The position numbers and the translations under genes were made by a program. From NCBI GenBank assembly GCA_047605265.1, contig JASGFY010000007.1, forward strand, positions 1 to 64,000: a DNA stretch of 64,000 nt, in the 5' to 3' direction. Of the stretch, positions 41,673-51,221 are shown in pieces. Origin of the DNA: Solimonas sp047605265 (GTDB lineage Bacteria > Pseudomonadota > Gammaproteobacteria > Nevskiales > Nevskiaceae). The notes below the pieces were generated by a model, which was not told the origin of the DNA, ran no database searches, and saw only the letters and a list, made by a program, of their open reading frames with translations. Every line of letters begins with the position of its first letter. The stretch's first letter is position 1.

Positions 41673-44300
41673 TCAGTTGCAACGCCCCGGCAATGATTCG
41701 TTCCGGGGCGGAAAGGCCGGCTCTTGCACCGAAATGTCAATCTCTTTGGGCACTTCCAGCGCAGCCCGTAACGAAATGTTCTCGCTGGAACTGCCCACCA
41801 GCACGTCGAAACGGCGTGCGTCGACATGCCAGGTGTTTCGCACAGGGTCGAAATAAGCGAACGATCGCGGCCACAGATCGAGGCATACGCGGCGCATTTC
41901 CCCTGGCTGCAGCATGACCTTGGCAAAGCCCTTCAATTCCCGCTCAGGACGCTCTACCGCGGGATTGTTTTCGTGGAGATAGAGTTGTGCGACGTCGGCA
42001 GCGGCAATGGACCCGGTATTGGTCACCTCGAAGCTGGCCCGATAATGCCCGGGCTCGGCGGAGACGCCGTCGACTTTCAGCGAGCGATAGCGGAAGCTCG
42101 AATACGACAAGCCGTAACCGAACGGAAACAGGGCCGGCGAATGTCCGCCGCGGCCGTAGCCGCGATATCCCACGAACACGCCGTCGCCATAGACGATGCG
42201 GTTGCTGCCCGCGACCGGATAGTAATAGGCCAGGCTTGGGTTGTCGCGCGCATTTCGCTCCCAGCTGATCGGCAGGCGGCCTGACGGAGAAATATTTCCC
42301 ACGAGCAGCTGCGCGATGGCACGTGCACCGGACTGGCCCGGATACCAAACCTGCAGCAGACCGCGAACGTCGCTCAGCCAAGCGTGAACATCAACTGCAC
42401 CGCCTGAGGTCAGTACCACGATCACGTTGCGGTTGCGTGCGGCTAGCGCCTTGATCAGAAGATCCTGCCCGGGCGGCAGCGCAAATGTCCGATCGGCCCC
42501 TCCCTCCTCGTTCGCCTTCTCATTGCCGACGGCGACCACGACGGCATCGGCCTGCGTCGCCAGCCGCATCGCATCCTGACGCACCAGCGTCTCGTCGTCG
42601 ACGATGCCCATGCGGAAGAACGGCTCGCCGAACTGGGCGCCTCCGAGTTGCTCGACTTCGATGTGATGCGCGCCCTTCTCCAGCGTCAGCGACACCTGAT
42701 TGACCAGCGCGCGGGGAATCTCGCGGTTATCGATGACGTCTTGGCCGTCGACCTTGACCCTGAATTTGCCGCTGCATTCGACAAACAGCGTGTACGCACC
42801 GCGATCGGACGCACGGAACCAGCCGTTCCAGCGCCGGCCGCCGGCCGACCAGGTCGGCAGCAGCGCCGCATATTGCTGCTGGTTCATTTGGTAGAGGCTG
42901 CGCAGGTCGTCCGCATCGCCGAATCCGGGCCGACCTTCATTGACGTACGGCTTCACGGCGACCGAAACAGGCTTTTGCGAAAAGTCGTTTCCGGCGTAAT
43001 TCTCGACCGTGATCCCGCGTGCGCCGCCGTCCCGCCCGGTCCAGAACGGGGTCTGAAGGGCCATCAGCTTCAGCGACGCAATGCCCTGGTCGTAATAGAC
43101 CGTCGTCGCGTCGCCCAGGGCGTCCGCCATCGCCGCCACCAGCGCCGAGCGCTCGAAAGGCCTTACTTCGCCACTGCCGCCCCCGGACGCCGGGACTTCG
43201 GCAGCGCCCGGTCCGATCACCGCGATGGAGCGGAGCTTGTTGCGTGGCAAGGGCAGCAGTCCTGCGTCGTTCTTCAGCAGCACCAGACTTTCGCCGGCCG
43301 CCTCCAGTGCGACGCGCCCGCCCTCGACGTTGTACTGCGACGGTTGCGCACGCGTATCGTGACCGCCCATCCAGCCGAAACGCAGGGCTAGACCGAGCAG
43401 CCGCTTCACCTTGTCGTCGATCACCGACATCGGCAGAGTGCCGTTGCGCAGCAGCGGCGCGAGCGCAGCCTCGCTCATGTTCTCGGCGTACGGCATCTCC
43501 AGATCGAGTCCGGCACGCGCCGCTGCGGGACCGTCGTGCGTGCCGCCCCAGTCGGACATGAGCACGCCCGGAAAGCGCCACTGCGCCTTCAGGACCTCCA
43601 GATTCAGCCTCGCGTTCTGGGACATGTGCTCACCGTTGGTGAGGTTGTAGCCGCCCATGACGGCGCCGACATCCGCGTTCTTGACCGCCGCTTCGAACGC
43701 CGGGAAATAGATTTCCCGCAATGCCCTTTCGCCGATTTCCGAGTCGGTGGTAAACCGCGCGAATTCGGAGTTGTTGCCGACGAAATGCTTGATCACCGCG
43801 CTGACGCCTTCGCTTTGCACGCCGTCGATGTACGACACCGCAGCCTGCGAGGCGAGCCATGGATCTTCGCCGAAATACTCCCAGTTCCGGCCATTGTTGG
43901 GAGCCCGATAGATGTTGACGCCCGGCCCCAGCAGAAATTCCGCCCCGCGTGCGCGGGCGTCGCGTCCCAGCTGCCGGCCGACGTGCTCGATCAGCTCGGG
44001 ATTCCAGCTCGCCGCCAAGCCGATACCGGCGGGATAGGCAGTCGCCAGTCCCGGATTGGTGCCGAGCGTGCCGTTCGTCAGGTGCAAGGCCGGAATGCCG
44101 AGCCGCGGAATGGCGGGGGTCGACAGCATCGTCTCGCCACCGAGCAACGACAGTTTCTCCTGCAACGTCATCCGCGCGACCAGCGCGGCGGCACGGGCGG
44201 AGACGTCCACATCCGATGGCAGCAGCGGCGCAGCGAACGTGATGCCACCCCAAGCCAGCATGGCGGCTGAGGCCATCGTCGCTATCCGTTTGCCGCGCAT
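41673..44300 (-). CDS. Glycoside hydrolase family 3 beta-glycosidase with PA14 insertion
   Basis: The 875-residue protein has a signal peptide (ASAAMLAWGGITFAAP), then the GH3 TIM-barrel domain with HFVGNNSEFARFTTDSEIGE and the nucleophile Asp250 in GVLMSDWGGTHDG. The alpha/beta sandwich domain (LVLLKNDAGLLPLPR) is interrupted by a PA14-like module (about residues 420-560: NGWFRASDRGAYTLFVECSG), and a fibronectin-III-like C-terminus closes it (ELKGFAKVMLQPGE). Such PA14-bearing GH3 enzymes act on plant or plant-glycoside beta-glucosides. It is visibly less GC-rich in third positions than its neighbours and may be a later acquisition. It sits upstream of the TonB receptor on the same strand. 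Confidence 0.92.
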   Translation of the reverse strand: MRGKRIATMASAAMLAWGGITFAAPLLPSDVDVSARAAALVARMTLQEKLSLLGGETMLSTPAIPRLGIPALHLTNGTLGTNPGLATAYPAGIGLAASWNPELIEHVGRQLGRDARARGAEFLLGPGVNIYRAPNNGRNWEYFGEDPWLASQAAVSYIDGVQSEGVSAVIKHFVGNNSEFARFTTDSEIGERALREIYFPAFEAAVKNADVGAVMGGYNLTNGEHMSQNARLNLEVLKAQWRFPGVLMSDWGGTHDGPAAARAGLDLEMPYAENMSEAALAPLLRNGTLPMSVIDDKVKRLLGLALRFGWMGGHDTRAQPSQYNVEGGRVALEAAGESLVLLKNDAGLLPLPRNKLRSIAVIGPGAAEVPASGGGSGEVRPFERSALVAAMADALGDATTVYYDQGIASLKLMALQTPFWTGRDGGARGITVENYAGNDFSQKPVSVAVKPYVNEGRPGFGDADDLRSLYQMNQQQYAALLPTWSAGGRRWNGWFRASDRGAYTLFVECSGKFRVKVDGQDVIDNREIPRALVNQVSLTLEKGAHHIEVEQLGGAQFGEPFFRMGIVDDETLVRQDAMRLATQADAVVVAVGNEKANEEGGADRTFALPPGQDLLIKALAARNRNVIVVLTSGGAVDVHAWLSDVRGLLQVWYPGQSGARAIAQLLVGNISPSGRLPISWERNARDNPSLAYYYPVAGSNRIVYGDGVFVGYRGYGRGGHSPALFPFGYGLSYSSFRYRSLKVDGVSAEPGHYRASFEVTNTGSIAAADVAQLYLHENNPAVERPERELKGFAKVMLQPGEMRRVCLDLWPRSFAYFDPVRNTWHVDARRFDVLVGSSSENISLRAALEVPKEIDISVQEPAFPPRNESLPGRCN

Positions 44301-44544
44301 GGAATCTCCGCCTCGGAACTGCAGCGCCGTTGATCCGCAAAGAAAGAAATACGATCTGCATTGGGCGCGCGGCCCTGCGCGTAATCAATAACCTCAGGCG
44401 CCACGCTTGTTTGCGTGAGGCGCAAATCTTTGCGGCCATCGCAATGATGTGGGCGGACACGGCGAAGGCGCATGCGCTTTAATAAATCCTCCGGCCAGGG
44501 AGCTGCCCCTGCGACAGATGCCCGGCCACGAGCGAGGAACTTCA

Positions 44545-45870
44545 GTGCCGTCGATCCGATCGCTGTTCGCGCGTCTCGTCGAACGCAGCCCCTACCGCAC
44601 CGTCGGCGCCGATGATCAGCGCGGCTGGTGGTTTCTCGTCGCGATCCACGTCGGCGTCGCGATCTGCGTGCCGCTGTTTGCCTTCGGCGGACAGCTCGGC
44701 CGCCACATGCAGTTCGCCGAACTGATCGCTGCGGTCCTGTGCGGCGCCCTGCTGACGGTGGTGCTGGCGACGGCGACCGGCATGATCGGCATGAAAGCCC
44801 GCGTGCCGACGGCGATCCTCGTGCGCCGCACGTTCGGCGGAAACGGCGCCAAGATCGTTGCACTGACGCTGATCATCGCCTCGTTCGGCTGGTTCGGCGT
44901 GCAGACGGAGATGCTCGTCAACAGCGTCTGCGCCTTGCTGAAGATCGACCGTGGCGCCGGCGGCACGCGCCTGGCGCTGACCATCGGTGCCGGCGCCCTG
45001 ATGAGTTCGACGGCGATCATCGGCGTGCGCGCCCTCGGCAAGGTCACCTACGCGGCGGTGCCGCTGCTGCTGATCGTCATCGCCGTTCCCGCCACGATCG
45101 CGCTGAGCCGCCAGGATCTGCTGCCGTTGCTGACGGCGGCGCCGGCCGAAACCGCCTACGGTTTCGGCACCGTGGTGTCGGTCGTCGCCGGCAGCCACAT
45201 GAGCGCGGTCGCCATCTCGCCGGATCTGACGCGTTTCCTGCGCACGCCTCGCGATGTCGTCACCGGCACCTTCGTCAGTTTCGCCGTCGCCCTGCCGGTG
45301 CTGCTGCTGTTGTCGGCGCTGCTCGCCGTCGTCTACGGCAGCGCCGATCTGGTCGCGGTGATGGTCGCCGCCGGCGTCGGCGCGCCGGCGCTGCTCGTCA
45401 TCGTGCTGGCGACGTGGACCAGCAATGACAAGAATCTCTATGAGTCGGCGCTGTCGCTGTCGGCACTGTTCCCGCGCATCGAGCGCTGGCAGCTGACGGC
45501 GATCGCCGCGCTGATCGGCACGGCGATCGCGTGCGCCGGCATCTTCCAGCACTTCATCGGCTGGCTGATCCTGCTGGGTCTTGCGATCGCGCCGGTCGCC
45601 GGCGTCTACCTCGTCGACTATCTGACCGCGCGCCAACGCTATGCCGACGATGCGGTCGTCGTCGGCCTGCGCCTCGCGCCGTTCGCGGCCTGGGCCGGCG
45701 GTTCGCTGTTCGGCTGGCTGTGCCTGCCCGTCGAATCCAGCGGGCCCGGTCTGCTGACACTGACGAGCGTGCCGACGCTCGATGCGCTGCTGTTCGCCGG
45801 CCTGCTGCAGGCACTGTTCATCGGTGCGCAGCGCCTGCTCGCGCACGGGCGCGCCGCGGCGCGGGCCTGA
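44545..45870 (+). CDS. NCS1/CodB-family nucleobase-type permease
   Basis: The 441-residue membrane protein has about 12 helices and family landmarks: PYRTVGADDQRGWWFLVAIH at the N-terminus, GMKARVPTAILVRRTFGGNG between helices 2 and 3, SFGWFGVQTEMLV, and PDLTRFLRTPRDVVTG. These fit the cytosine-permease (CodB) branch of NCS1, which moves nucleobases or related ring compounds with Na+ or H+; hydantoin transporters belong to the same superfamily. GTG 44545 has GAGGAA at about 7 nt; ATG 44518 is an alternative. It diverges from the GH3 gene across 244 bp and converges on the esterase gene. No cytosine deaminase is nearby. Confidence 0.86.
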   Translation: MPSIRSLFARLVERSPYRTVGADDQRGWWFLVAIHVGVAICVPLFAFGGQLGRHMQFAELIAAVLCGALLTVVLATATGMIGMKARVPTAILVRRTFGGNGAKIVALTLIIASFGWFGVQTEMLVNSVCALLKIDRGAGGTRLALTIGAGALMSSTAIIGVRALGKVTYAAVPLLLIVIAVPATIALSRQDLLPLLTAAPAETAYGFGTVVSVVAGSHMSAVAISPDLTRFLRTPRDVVTGTFVSFAVALPVLLLLSALLAVVYGSADLVAVMVAAGVGAPALLVIVLATWTSNDKNLYESALSLSALFPRIERWQLTAIAALIGTAIACAGIFQHFIGWLILLGLAIAPVAGVYLVDYLTARQRYADDAVVVGLRLAPFAAWAGGSLFGWLCLPVESSGPGLLTLTSVPTLDALLFAGLLQALFIGAQRLLAHGRAAARA

Positions 45871-45884
45871 GGCCAGACAACGGC

Positions 45885-46565
45885 TCAGCGCGCGAGCAAA
45901 CGCTCGCGCAGGAACACGCCGATATCGGCGATCTCCTCCTCGCAGACCTCGTGCGCCATTGCGTAGCGGTGCCAGCGCACGTCGTAGCCGCGTTCGGCGA
46001 GACCCTGGGCGGTGCTCTCGCCCCAGGCGTACGGCACGATCGGATCGTGCCGGCCGTGGGCGATGAAGACCGGCGTCGCCTGGCCGGCGACGGTCGCCTC
46101 GGTGGCCAGCGTCTCGAGCAGCGGCAGGTACGACGACAGAGCGATCAGGCCGGCGATCGGCGCTTCGAGCCGCAGGCCCGTATGCAGCGCGATCGCGCCG
46201 CCCTGCGAAAAGCCGGCGAGCACGATGCGCGCGTCGGCGAGGCCGGCCTCGCGCTGCGCAGCGATGTAGCCGAGCACGCGCTGCTGCGACGCGCGGATAC
46301 CGGCGTCGTCCTGCTTCGGTTCGGCGGACAGGCCGGCGATGTCGTACCAGGCGCGCATCGGCAGGCCGCCGTTGAGCGTCACCGGCCGCACCGGCGCGTG
46401 CGGGAACACGAAGCGGATCGCGCCGTCGCGCGGCAGGTCGAGTTCCGGAATGAGCGGTACGAAGTCGTTGCCGTCGGCGCCGAGGCCGTGCAGCCAGATC
46501 ACTGCGGCGCGTGCCGGGCCTTCCGGTTCGAGGGTGACATCGAGATCGCTGTGCAGGCGTTTCAT
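45885..46565 (-). CDS. Alpha/beta-hydrolase carboxylesterase (phospholipase/carboxylesterase family)
   Basis: The 226-residue cytosolic protein shows the family order: VIWLHGLGADGNDFVPL (oxyanion loop), FVFPHAPVRPVTLNGG, the nucleophile Ser in LAGFSQGGAIALHTGL, Asp in IAHGRHDPIVPYAWG and His in YAMAHEVCEEEI. The HGLGADGNDF motif and length are typical of Pseudomonas carboxylesterase II and eukaryotic acyl-protein thioesterase relatives. It would hydrolyse short-chain esters or acyl groups; the physiological substrate is unknown. Upstream in-frame sequence before ATG 46565 is intergenic. It is divergent from lptM. Confidence 0.93.
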   Translation of the reverse strand: MKRLHSDLDVTLEPEGPARAAVIWLHGLGADGNDFVPLIPELDLPRDGAIRFVFPHAPVRPVTLNGGLPMRAWYDIAGLSAEPKQDDAGIRASQQRVLGYIAAQREAGLADARIVLAGFSQGGAIALHTGLRLEAPIAGLIALSSYLPLLETLATEATVAGQATPVFIAHGRHDPIVPYAWGESTAQGLAERGYDVRWHRYAMAHEVCEEEIADIGVFLRERLLAR

Positions 46566-46673
46566 GGGCTTCGATTGTCGGCCGGGATGCAGCCCCCTGC
46601 CAATGGCGCCGGAGACCGGCGGCGGCGATGCGATGGATGACGGTACACTTCGCGTCCTGTCCGGTGATCCGCC

Positions 46674-46946
46674 ATGCCGAAGACGATCGTCCCGCTCTGC
46701 CTTGCCGCGCTGCTGTCCGCCTGTGGGCAGACGGGGGCCCTGTACCTGCCCGAAAAAGGGCCGCCGAAGCATCACAGCAAATCGCCGCCGGTGAAGGTGG
46801 TGAAACCGGGCAGCGCCGACGATCAAGGCACGCCGCAGACCGCGCCGGCGACGACCCCCGCGACGACCACGGACTCGCCGACGCCGACCGAGCCGAAAAA
46901 GCCGGACGACGACGATACGTCGGCCACGACGACACCGGCGCAGTAG
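46674..46946 (+). CDS. lptM: LptM-like small outer-membrane lipoprotein
   Basis: The 90-residue protein has a lipoprotein signal with the lipobox LLSACGQTGALYLPEKG: the Cys is followed by GQ-G-LYLP, the LptM/YifL hallmark. In E. coli LptM helps LptD acquire its native disulphides. The C-terminal half here is a low-complexity Thr/Pro/Asp tail (TTPATTTDSPTPTEPKKP), longer than usual and likely disordered. The position immediately before lysA is conserved in gammaproteobacteria and supports the call. Confidence 0.88.
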   Translation: MPKTIVPLCLAALLSACGQTGALYLPEKGPPKHHSKSPPVKVVKPGSADDQGTPQTAPATTPATTTDSPTPTEPKKPDDDDTSATTTPAQ

Positions 46947-46990
46947 CCGGCCGCTGTTCCAGAACGCCCTCACGCTTTCACTAAGGCCCC

Positions 46991-48238
46991 GTGGACCATT
47001 TCGAATTCCGCAACGGCGCGCTGCACGCCGAAGAGCTGCCCGTTACCGACCTCGCCGAACGCTTCGGCACGCCGCTGTACGTCTATTCGAAGGCAACGCT
47101 CGAGCGCCACTTCCACGCGTTCGACGACGCGCTGGCCGGCATCGACCATCTGGTCTGCTACGCGGTCAAGGCCAACTCGAATCTCGCCGTGCTGCAGACG
47201 CTGGCGCGGCTCGGCGCCGGCTTCGACATCGTTTCCGGCGGCGAGCTGCAGCGCGTACTGCGCGCCGGCGGCGAGGCCGGCAAGGTGGTGTTCTCCGGCA
47301 TCGGCAAGAGCGAGGACGAGATCCGCCTCGCGCTGTCGGCCGGCATCCATTGCTTCAACGTCGAATCCGAATACGAACTCGATCTGCTCGACGCCACCGC
47401 GCGGCTGATGAACAAGCGCGCGCGCATCGCCCTGCGCGTCAACCCGGACGTCGACGCGCAGACGCATCCGTACATCTCGACGGGCCTGAAGAGCAACAAG
47501 TTCGGCGTCGATTTCGAGACGGCCGAACGGCTCTACGTGCGGGCATCGACGCTCGCCGGCATCGAGATCGTCGGCATCGCCCACCACATCGGCTCGCAGC
47601 TGCTGCAGGTGTCGCCGCTGCTCGATGCGCTCGATCGCGTGATCGCGTTCATCGGGCGGCTGCGCGGCCACGGCATCACGCTGTGCCACGTCGATCTCGG
47701 CGGCGGCCTCGGCGTGCGCTATCGCGACGAGCGGCCGATAGCCCCGCGCGACTGGGCGCAGGCGCTGCGCCCGAAGCTCGAAGCGCTGGGCCTGAAGGTT
47801 CTCACCGAGCCGGGCCGCGCGATCGCCGGCAATGCCGGCATTCTCGTCACGCGCGTGCTCGGCCTAAAGGGCAGCGACGAAAAGCGCTTCGCGATCGTCG
47901 ATGCGGCGATGAACGACCTGCTGCGGCCGACGCTGTATCAGGCGTGGATGGACATCGTGCCGGTCGTGCCGCGTCACGACCTCGAGGCGCAGACCTACGA
48001 CGTCGTCGGCCCGGTCTGCGAATCCGGCGACTGGCTCGGCAAGGACCGCGCGCTGGCGATCGCGCCGGACGACCTGCTCGCCGTGCGCACCGCCGGCGCC
48101 TACGGCTTCACCATGGCGTCGAACTACAACACGCGCGGCCGCGCCGCCGAGGTGATGGTCGACGGCCGCAGCGCGCACCTGATCCGCGCGCGCGAGACTT
48201 TCGACGACCTCGTGCAGAACGAACGCCTGCTGCCCTGA
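46991..48238 (+). CDS. lysA: Diaminopimelate decarboxylase
   Basis: The 415-residue PLP enzyme has the Schiff-base Lys60 in CYAVKANSN, GAGFDIVSGGELQRVL, HIGSQLLQVSP, the glycine loop VDLGGGLGVRY, EPGRAIAGNAG and the late VCESGDWLGKDR with the active-site Cys from the partner subunit. It performs the last step of lysine synthesis from meso-diaminopimelate. It starts at GTG 46991 after an AAGG site, 44 nt past lptM. The neighbour dapF that often follows is absent; polA begins 9 nt after the stop. Confidence 0.96.
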   Translation: MDHFEFRNGALHAEELPVTDLAERFGTPLYVYSKATLERHFHAFDDALAGIDHLVCYAVKANSNLAVLQTLARLGAGFDIVSGGELQRVLRAGGEAGKVVFSGIGKSEDEIRLALSAGIHCFNVESEYELDLLDATARLMNKRARIALRVNPDVDAQTHPYISTGLKSNKFGVDFETAERLYVRASTLAGIEIVGIAHHIGSQLLQVSPLLDALDRVIAFIGRLRGHGITLCHVDLGGGLGVRYRDERPIAPRDWAQALRPKLEALGLKVLTEPGRAIAGNAGILVTRVLGLKGSDEKRFAIVDAAMNDLLRPTLYQAWMDIVPVVPRHDLEAQTYDVVGPVCESGDWLGKDRALAIAPDDLLAVRTAGAYGFTMASNYNTRGRAAEVMVDGRSAHLIRARETFDDLVQNERLLP

Positions 48239-48247
48239 GATAGCGCG

Positions 48248-51061
48248 ATGACCGAGCCCACTCGCAAGCCGCTGATCCTCATCGACGGCTCGTCGTGGCT
48301 GTTCCGCGCGTTCTTCGCACTGCCGCCGCTGAGCAACGCGCGCGGCGAGCCGACCGGCGCGGTCTACGGCATGGGCAACATGCTGCGGCGCCTGCTGAAG
48401 GACTATGCGCCGGAGGAGATCGCCGTGATCTTCGACGCGCCGGGCAGCAATTTCCGCCACGAGATCTACGCCGACTACAAGGCCAATCGCGACGAGACGC
48501 CGGCGGACCTCACGGCGCAGTATCCGGCGATCGTCGAGATGCTGGAGGCCATGGGCCTGCCGGTGATCGCCGAGCCGAACGTCGAGGCCGACGACGTGAT
48601 CGGCACGCTGACGAAGCAGGCCGGCGAGCGCGGTCAGCCGGTGCTGATCGTCACCGGCGACAAGGACATGGCGCAGCTCGTGCACGACGGCGTGCACCTG
48701 CTCGACACCATGAAGAACCGCACGCTGGACCGCGCCGCGGTGATCGAACGCTTCGGCGTGCCGCCGGAGCGCATCGTCGACTATTTGGCCTTGATGGGCG
48801 ACAGCGTCGACAATATTCCGGGCATCGACGGCGTGGGTCCGAAAACGGCGGCGAAGTGGCTCAACGAGTACGGCACGCTGGACGACGTCGTCGCCAACGC
48901 CGACAAGGTCAAGGGCAAGATTGGCGAGAAGCTGCGCGCCGCGCTCGGCCAGCTGCCGATGGCGCGCGAGCTGGCGACGATCCGCTGCGATCTGACGCTG
49001 CCGATCGCCGTCGACGCGCTGAAGCCGCGCGCGCCGGATCTGGCGAAGCTCGCGAACCTCTACACGCGGCTCGGCTTCAATCGATGGGTCGATGAGCTGC
49101 GTCAGCAGAACGGCGAACTGCCGCCGGCCGACGAACGCCAGGAAATGCCGACCTCGGTGATCTCCTCGGCGCCCGAGGTGCCGGAAGCGCCGCTCGCCGA
49201 CGCGCCACCGCCGCCGTCGCAGCCCACCGTCGCGACGCTGGTGACCGACGAAGCGGGCTTCGCGGCGATGCTCGCGCAGCTACAGGCCGCGCCACTGATC
49301 TGCGTCGACACTGAGACCGACAGCCTCGATTCGAACCGGGCGAATCTGGTCGGCATCGCCTTCGCCGCCGAGGCCGGCAGCGGCTGGTACGTGCCGCTCG
49401 CGCACGATTATCTCGGCGTGCCGGAACAGCTGCCGCGCGATCGCGTGCTCGCGCAATTGAAGCCGCTGCTCGAAAACCCGGACAAACCCAAGCTCGGCCA
49501 GCACATCAAGTACGATCTCAACGTCTTCGCGCGGCACGGCGTGAACGTTGCCGGCGTCGCGCACGACACCATGCTGCAGAGCTATGTGCTCGATGCTGCC
49601 GGCAACCGCCACGACATGGATACGCTGGCCGGGAAATATCTCGGCCACAAGACCGTCGCCTTCACCGACATCGCCGGCAAGGGCAAGAACCAGCTGACGT
49701 TCAACCAGATCGCGCTCGACGTCGCCGGCCACTATTCGGCCGAGGACGCCGACATCACGCTGCGCCTGCATCAGGTGCTGTATCCCTGCGTGGCGGCGAG
49801 CGCGGCGCTGCACAAGGTCTACCAGACCATCGAGATGCCGCTGGTGCCGGTGCTCGCCGAGGTCGAACAGGCCGGCGTCAAGGTCGACGTGCCGCTGCTC
49901 GGAAAAATCTCGCTCGAACTCGCCGAACGCATGGACGCACTGCAGCGCGAGGCCTTCGTCGAGGCTGGCACCGAATTCAATCTCGGCTCGCCGAAACAGC
50001 TCGGCCAGATTCTCTACGAGCAGCTCAAGCTGCCGGTGCTCGGCAAGACGCCGAAGGGCGAGCCGTCGACCGCCGAGGACGTGCTCGAAAATCTCGCCGC
50101 CGAGCACAAGCTGCCGCGCCTGATCCTCGACTGGCGCGCGCTGCAGAAGCTGCGCTCGACGTACACCGAGCAGCTGCCGCAGGCGGTCAACCCGAAGACC
50201 GGGCGCATCCACACCTCGTACCATCAGGCGGTCGCGGCGACCGGACGCCTGTCGTCGTCCGATCCCAATCTGCAGAACATCCCGGTGCGCAACGCCGAAG
50301 GCCGGCGCATCCGCCAGGCCTTTATCGCCGAGCCGGGCCATGCGCTGGTGTCGATCGACTACTCGCAGATCGAACTGCGCCTGATGGCGCATTTCTCCGG
50401 CGATCTGCTGCTACAGGGGGCGTTTCGCGACGGCCTCGACATTCACCAGGCGACGGCCGCCGAGGTCTTCGGCCTGCCGCTGGAACAGGTCGGCAGCGAT
50501 CAGCGCCGCGCCGCCAAGGCCATCAACTTCGGCCTGATCTACGGCATGTCGGCGTTCGGCCTCGCGCGCCAGCTCGGCATTGCGCGCGGCGAGGCGCAGA
50601 GCTACATCGAGCGCTTCTTCGGCCGCTATCCGGGCGTCCGTCATTTCATGGACAGCACGCGCGTCAACGCGCGCGAGACCGGCTACGTCGAAACGCTGTT
50701 CGGCCGCCGCCTGTACCTGCCCAACATTGCCTCCGGCAACCAGGCCCTGCGCCAGTACGCCGAGCGCACGGCGATCAACGCGCCGCTGCAGGGCACGGCC
50801 GCGGACCTGATCAAGCTGGCGATGGTCGACGTCGCCCGTTTCCTGAAACGCCGCGCGCCGGACATCCGCATGATCATGCAGGTCCACGACGAACTGGTGT
50901 TCGAAGGTCCGGAGGCGCGCCTGCGCGAACTGGCGCCGGAAATCGCCGGTCGCATGGTGCGGATCGCCCAGCTGCAGGTGCCGCTGGCCGCCGATTTCGG
51001 CTTCGGTTCGGAGTGGGATTCCGCGCATACCGCATCCGGCCGCGCAAGCAGTGGAAAATGA
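48248..51061 (+). CDS. polA: DNA polymerase I
   Basis: The 937-residue enzyme has all three domains. The 5'-3' exonuclease (about residues 1-290) carries ANVEADDVIGTLTKQA and MGDSVDNIPGIDGVGPKTAA. The proofreading domain (about 320-520) has its acidic pair intact in ICVDTETDSLDSNR and DADITLRLHQVL. The polymerase domain has motif A SIDYSQIELRLMAHFSGD, the O-helix RRAAKAINFGLIYGMSAFG and motif C IMQVHDELVFEG. It is involved in Okazaki fragment maturation and repair. It follows lysA by 9 nt and is followed by a 754-bp region without protein genes that holds three small-RNA units. Confidence 0.97.
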   Translation: MTEPTRKPLILIDGSSWLFRAFFALPPLSNARGEPTGAVYGMGNMLRRLLKDYAPEEIAVIFDAPGSNFRHEIYADYKANRDETPADLTAQYPAIVEMLEAMGLPVIAEPNVEADDVIGTLTKQAGERGQPVLIVTGDKDMAQLVHDGVHLLDTMKNRTLDRAAVIERFGVPPERIVDYLALMGDSVDNIPGIDGVGPKTAAKWLNEYGTLDDVVANADKVKGKIGEKLRAALGQLPMARELATIRCDLTLPIAVDALKPRAPDLAKLANLYTRLGFNRWVDELRQQNGELPPADERQEMPTSVISSAPEVPEAPLADAPPPPSQPTVATLVTDEAGFAAMLAQLQAAPLICVDTETDSLDSNRANLVGIAFAAEAGSGWYVPLAHDYLGVPEQLPRDRVLAQLKPLLENPDKPKLGQHIKYDLNVFARHGVNVAGVAHDTMLQSYVLDAAGNRHDMDTLAGKYLGHKTVAFTDIAGKGKNQLTFNQIALDVAGHYSAEDADITLRLHQVLYPCVAASAALHKVYQTIEMPLVPVLAEVEQAGVKVDVPLLGKISLELAERMDALQREAFVEAGTEFNLGSPKQLGQILYEQLKLPVLGKTPKGEPSTAEDVLENLAAEHKLPRLILDWRALQKLRSTYTEQLPQAVNPKTGRIHTSYHQAVAATGRLSSSDPNLQNIPVRNAEGRRIRQAFIAEPGHALVSIDYSQIELRLMAHFSGDLLLQGAFRDGLDIHQATAAEVFGLPLEQVGSDQRRAAKAINFGLIYGMSAFGLARQLGIARGEAQSYIERFFGRYPGVRHFMDSTRVNARETGYVETLFGRRLYLPNIASGNQALRQYAERTAINAPLQGTAADLIKLAMVDVARFLKRRAPDIRMIMQVHDELVFEGPEARLRELAPEIAGRMVRIAQLQVPLAADFGFGSEWDSAHTASGRASSGK

Positions 51062-51124
51062 AGGGAATTTGGTGGCGGAATACTTCACCCGGCGCCAACT
51101 GACGTCCACATCAGTCATCTCAAA

Positions 51125-51140
51125 CCATTGATTTCAATGG
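51125..51140. promoter_or_regulatory. Palindrome CCATTGATTTCAATGG upstream of the sRNA array
   Basis: CCATTGA (51125-51131) and TCAATGG (51134-51140) form a perfect 7-bp inverted repeat with a 2-nt spacer, 64 nt after the polA stop and 48 nt before the -35 of the first sRNA. It could be a regulator site; there is no T-tract to make it a terminator. Confidence 0.4.
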
Positions 51141-51188
51141 ACACGGCTGACGCATTGCGGCAGCGCAAAAAAAGCCGCGAACCGCCCA

Positions 51189-51218
51189 TTGAACTTCCCC
51201 GGCAGGGCCGCATCTAAG
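51189..51218 (+). promoter_or_regulatory. Sigma70-like promoter of sRNA copy 1
   Basis: TTGAAC (51189-51194) and TCTAAG (51213-51218) are spaced 18 nt apart. A 7-A tract (51167-51173) lies upstream as a possible UP element. The same layout recurs in copies 2 and 3 while other spacer bases have drifted. Confidence 0.6.
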
Positions 51219-51221
51219 TCT

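Noticed and set aside
44397..44423. Imperfect inverted repeat upstream of the GH3 gene as an operator
   Set aside because: The arms need a 1-nt bulge (GGCGCC-ACGC against GCGT-GAGGCGC), and there is no promoter context to support it.
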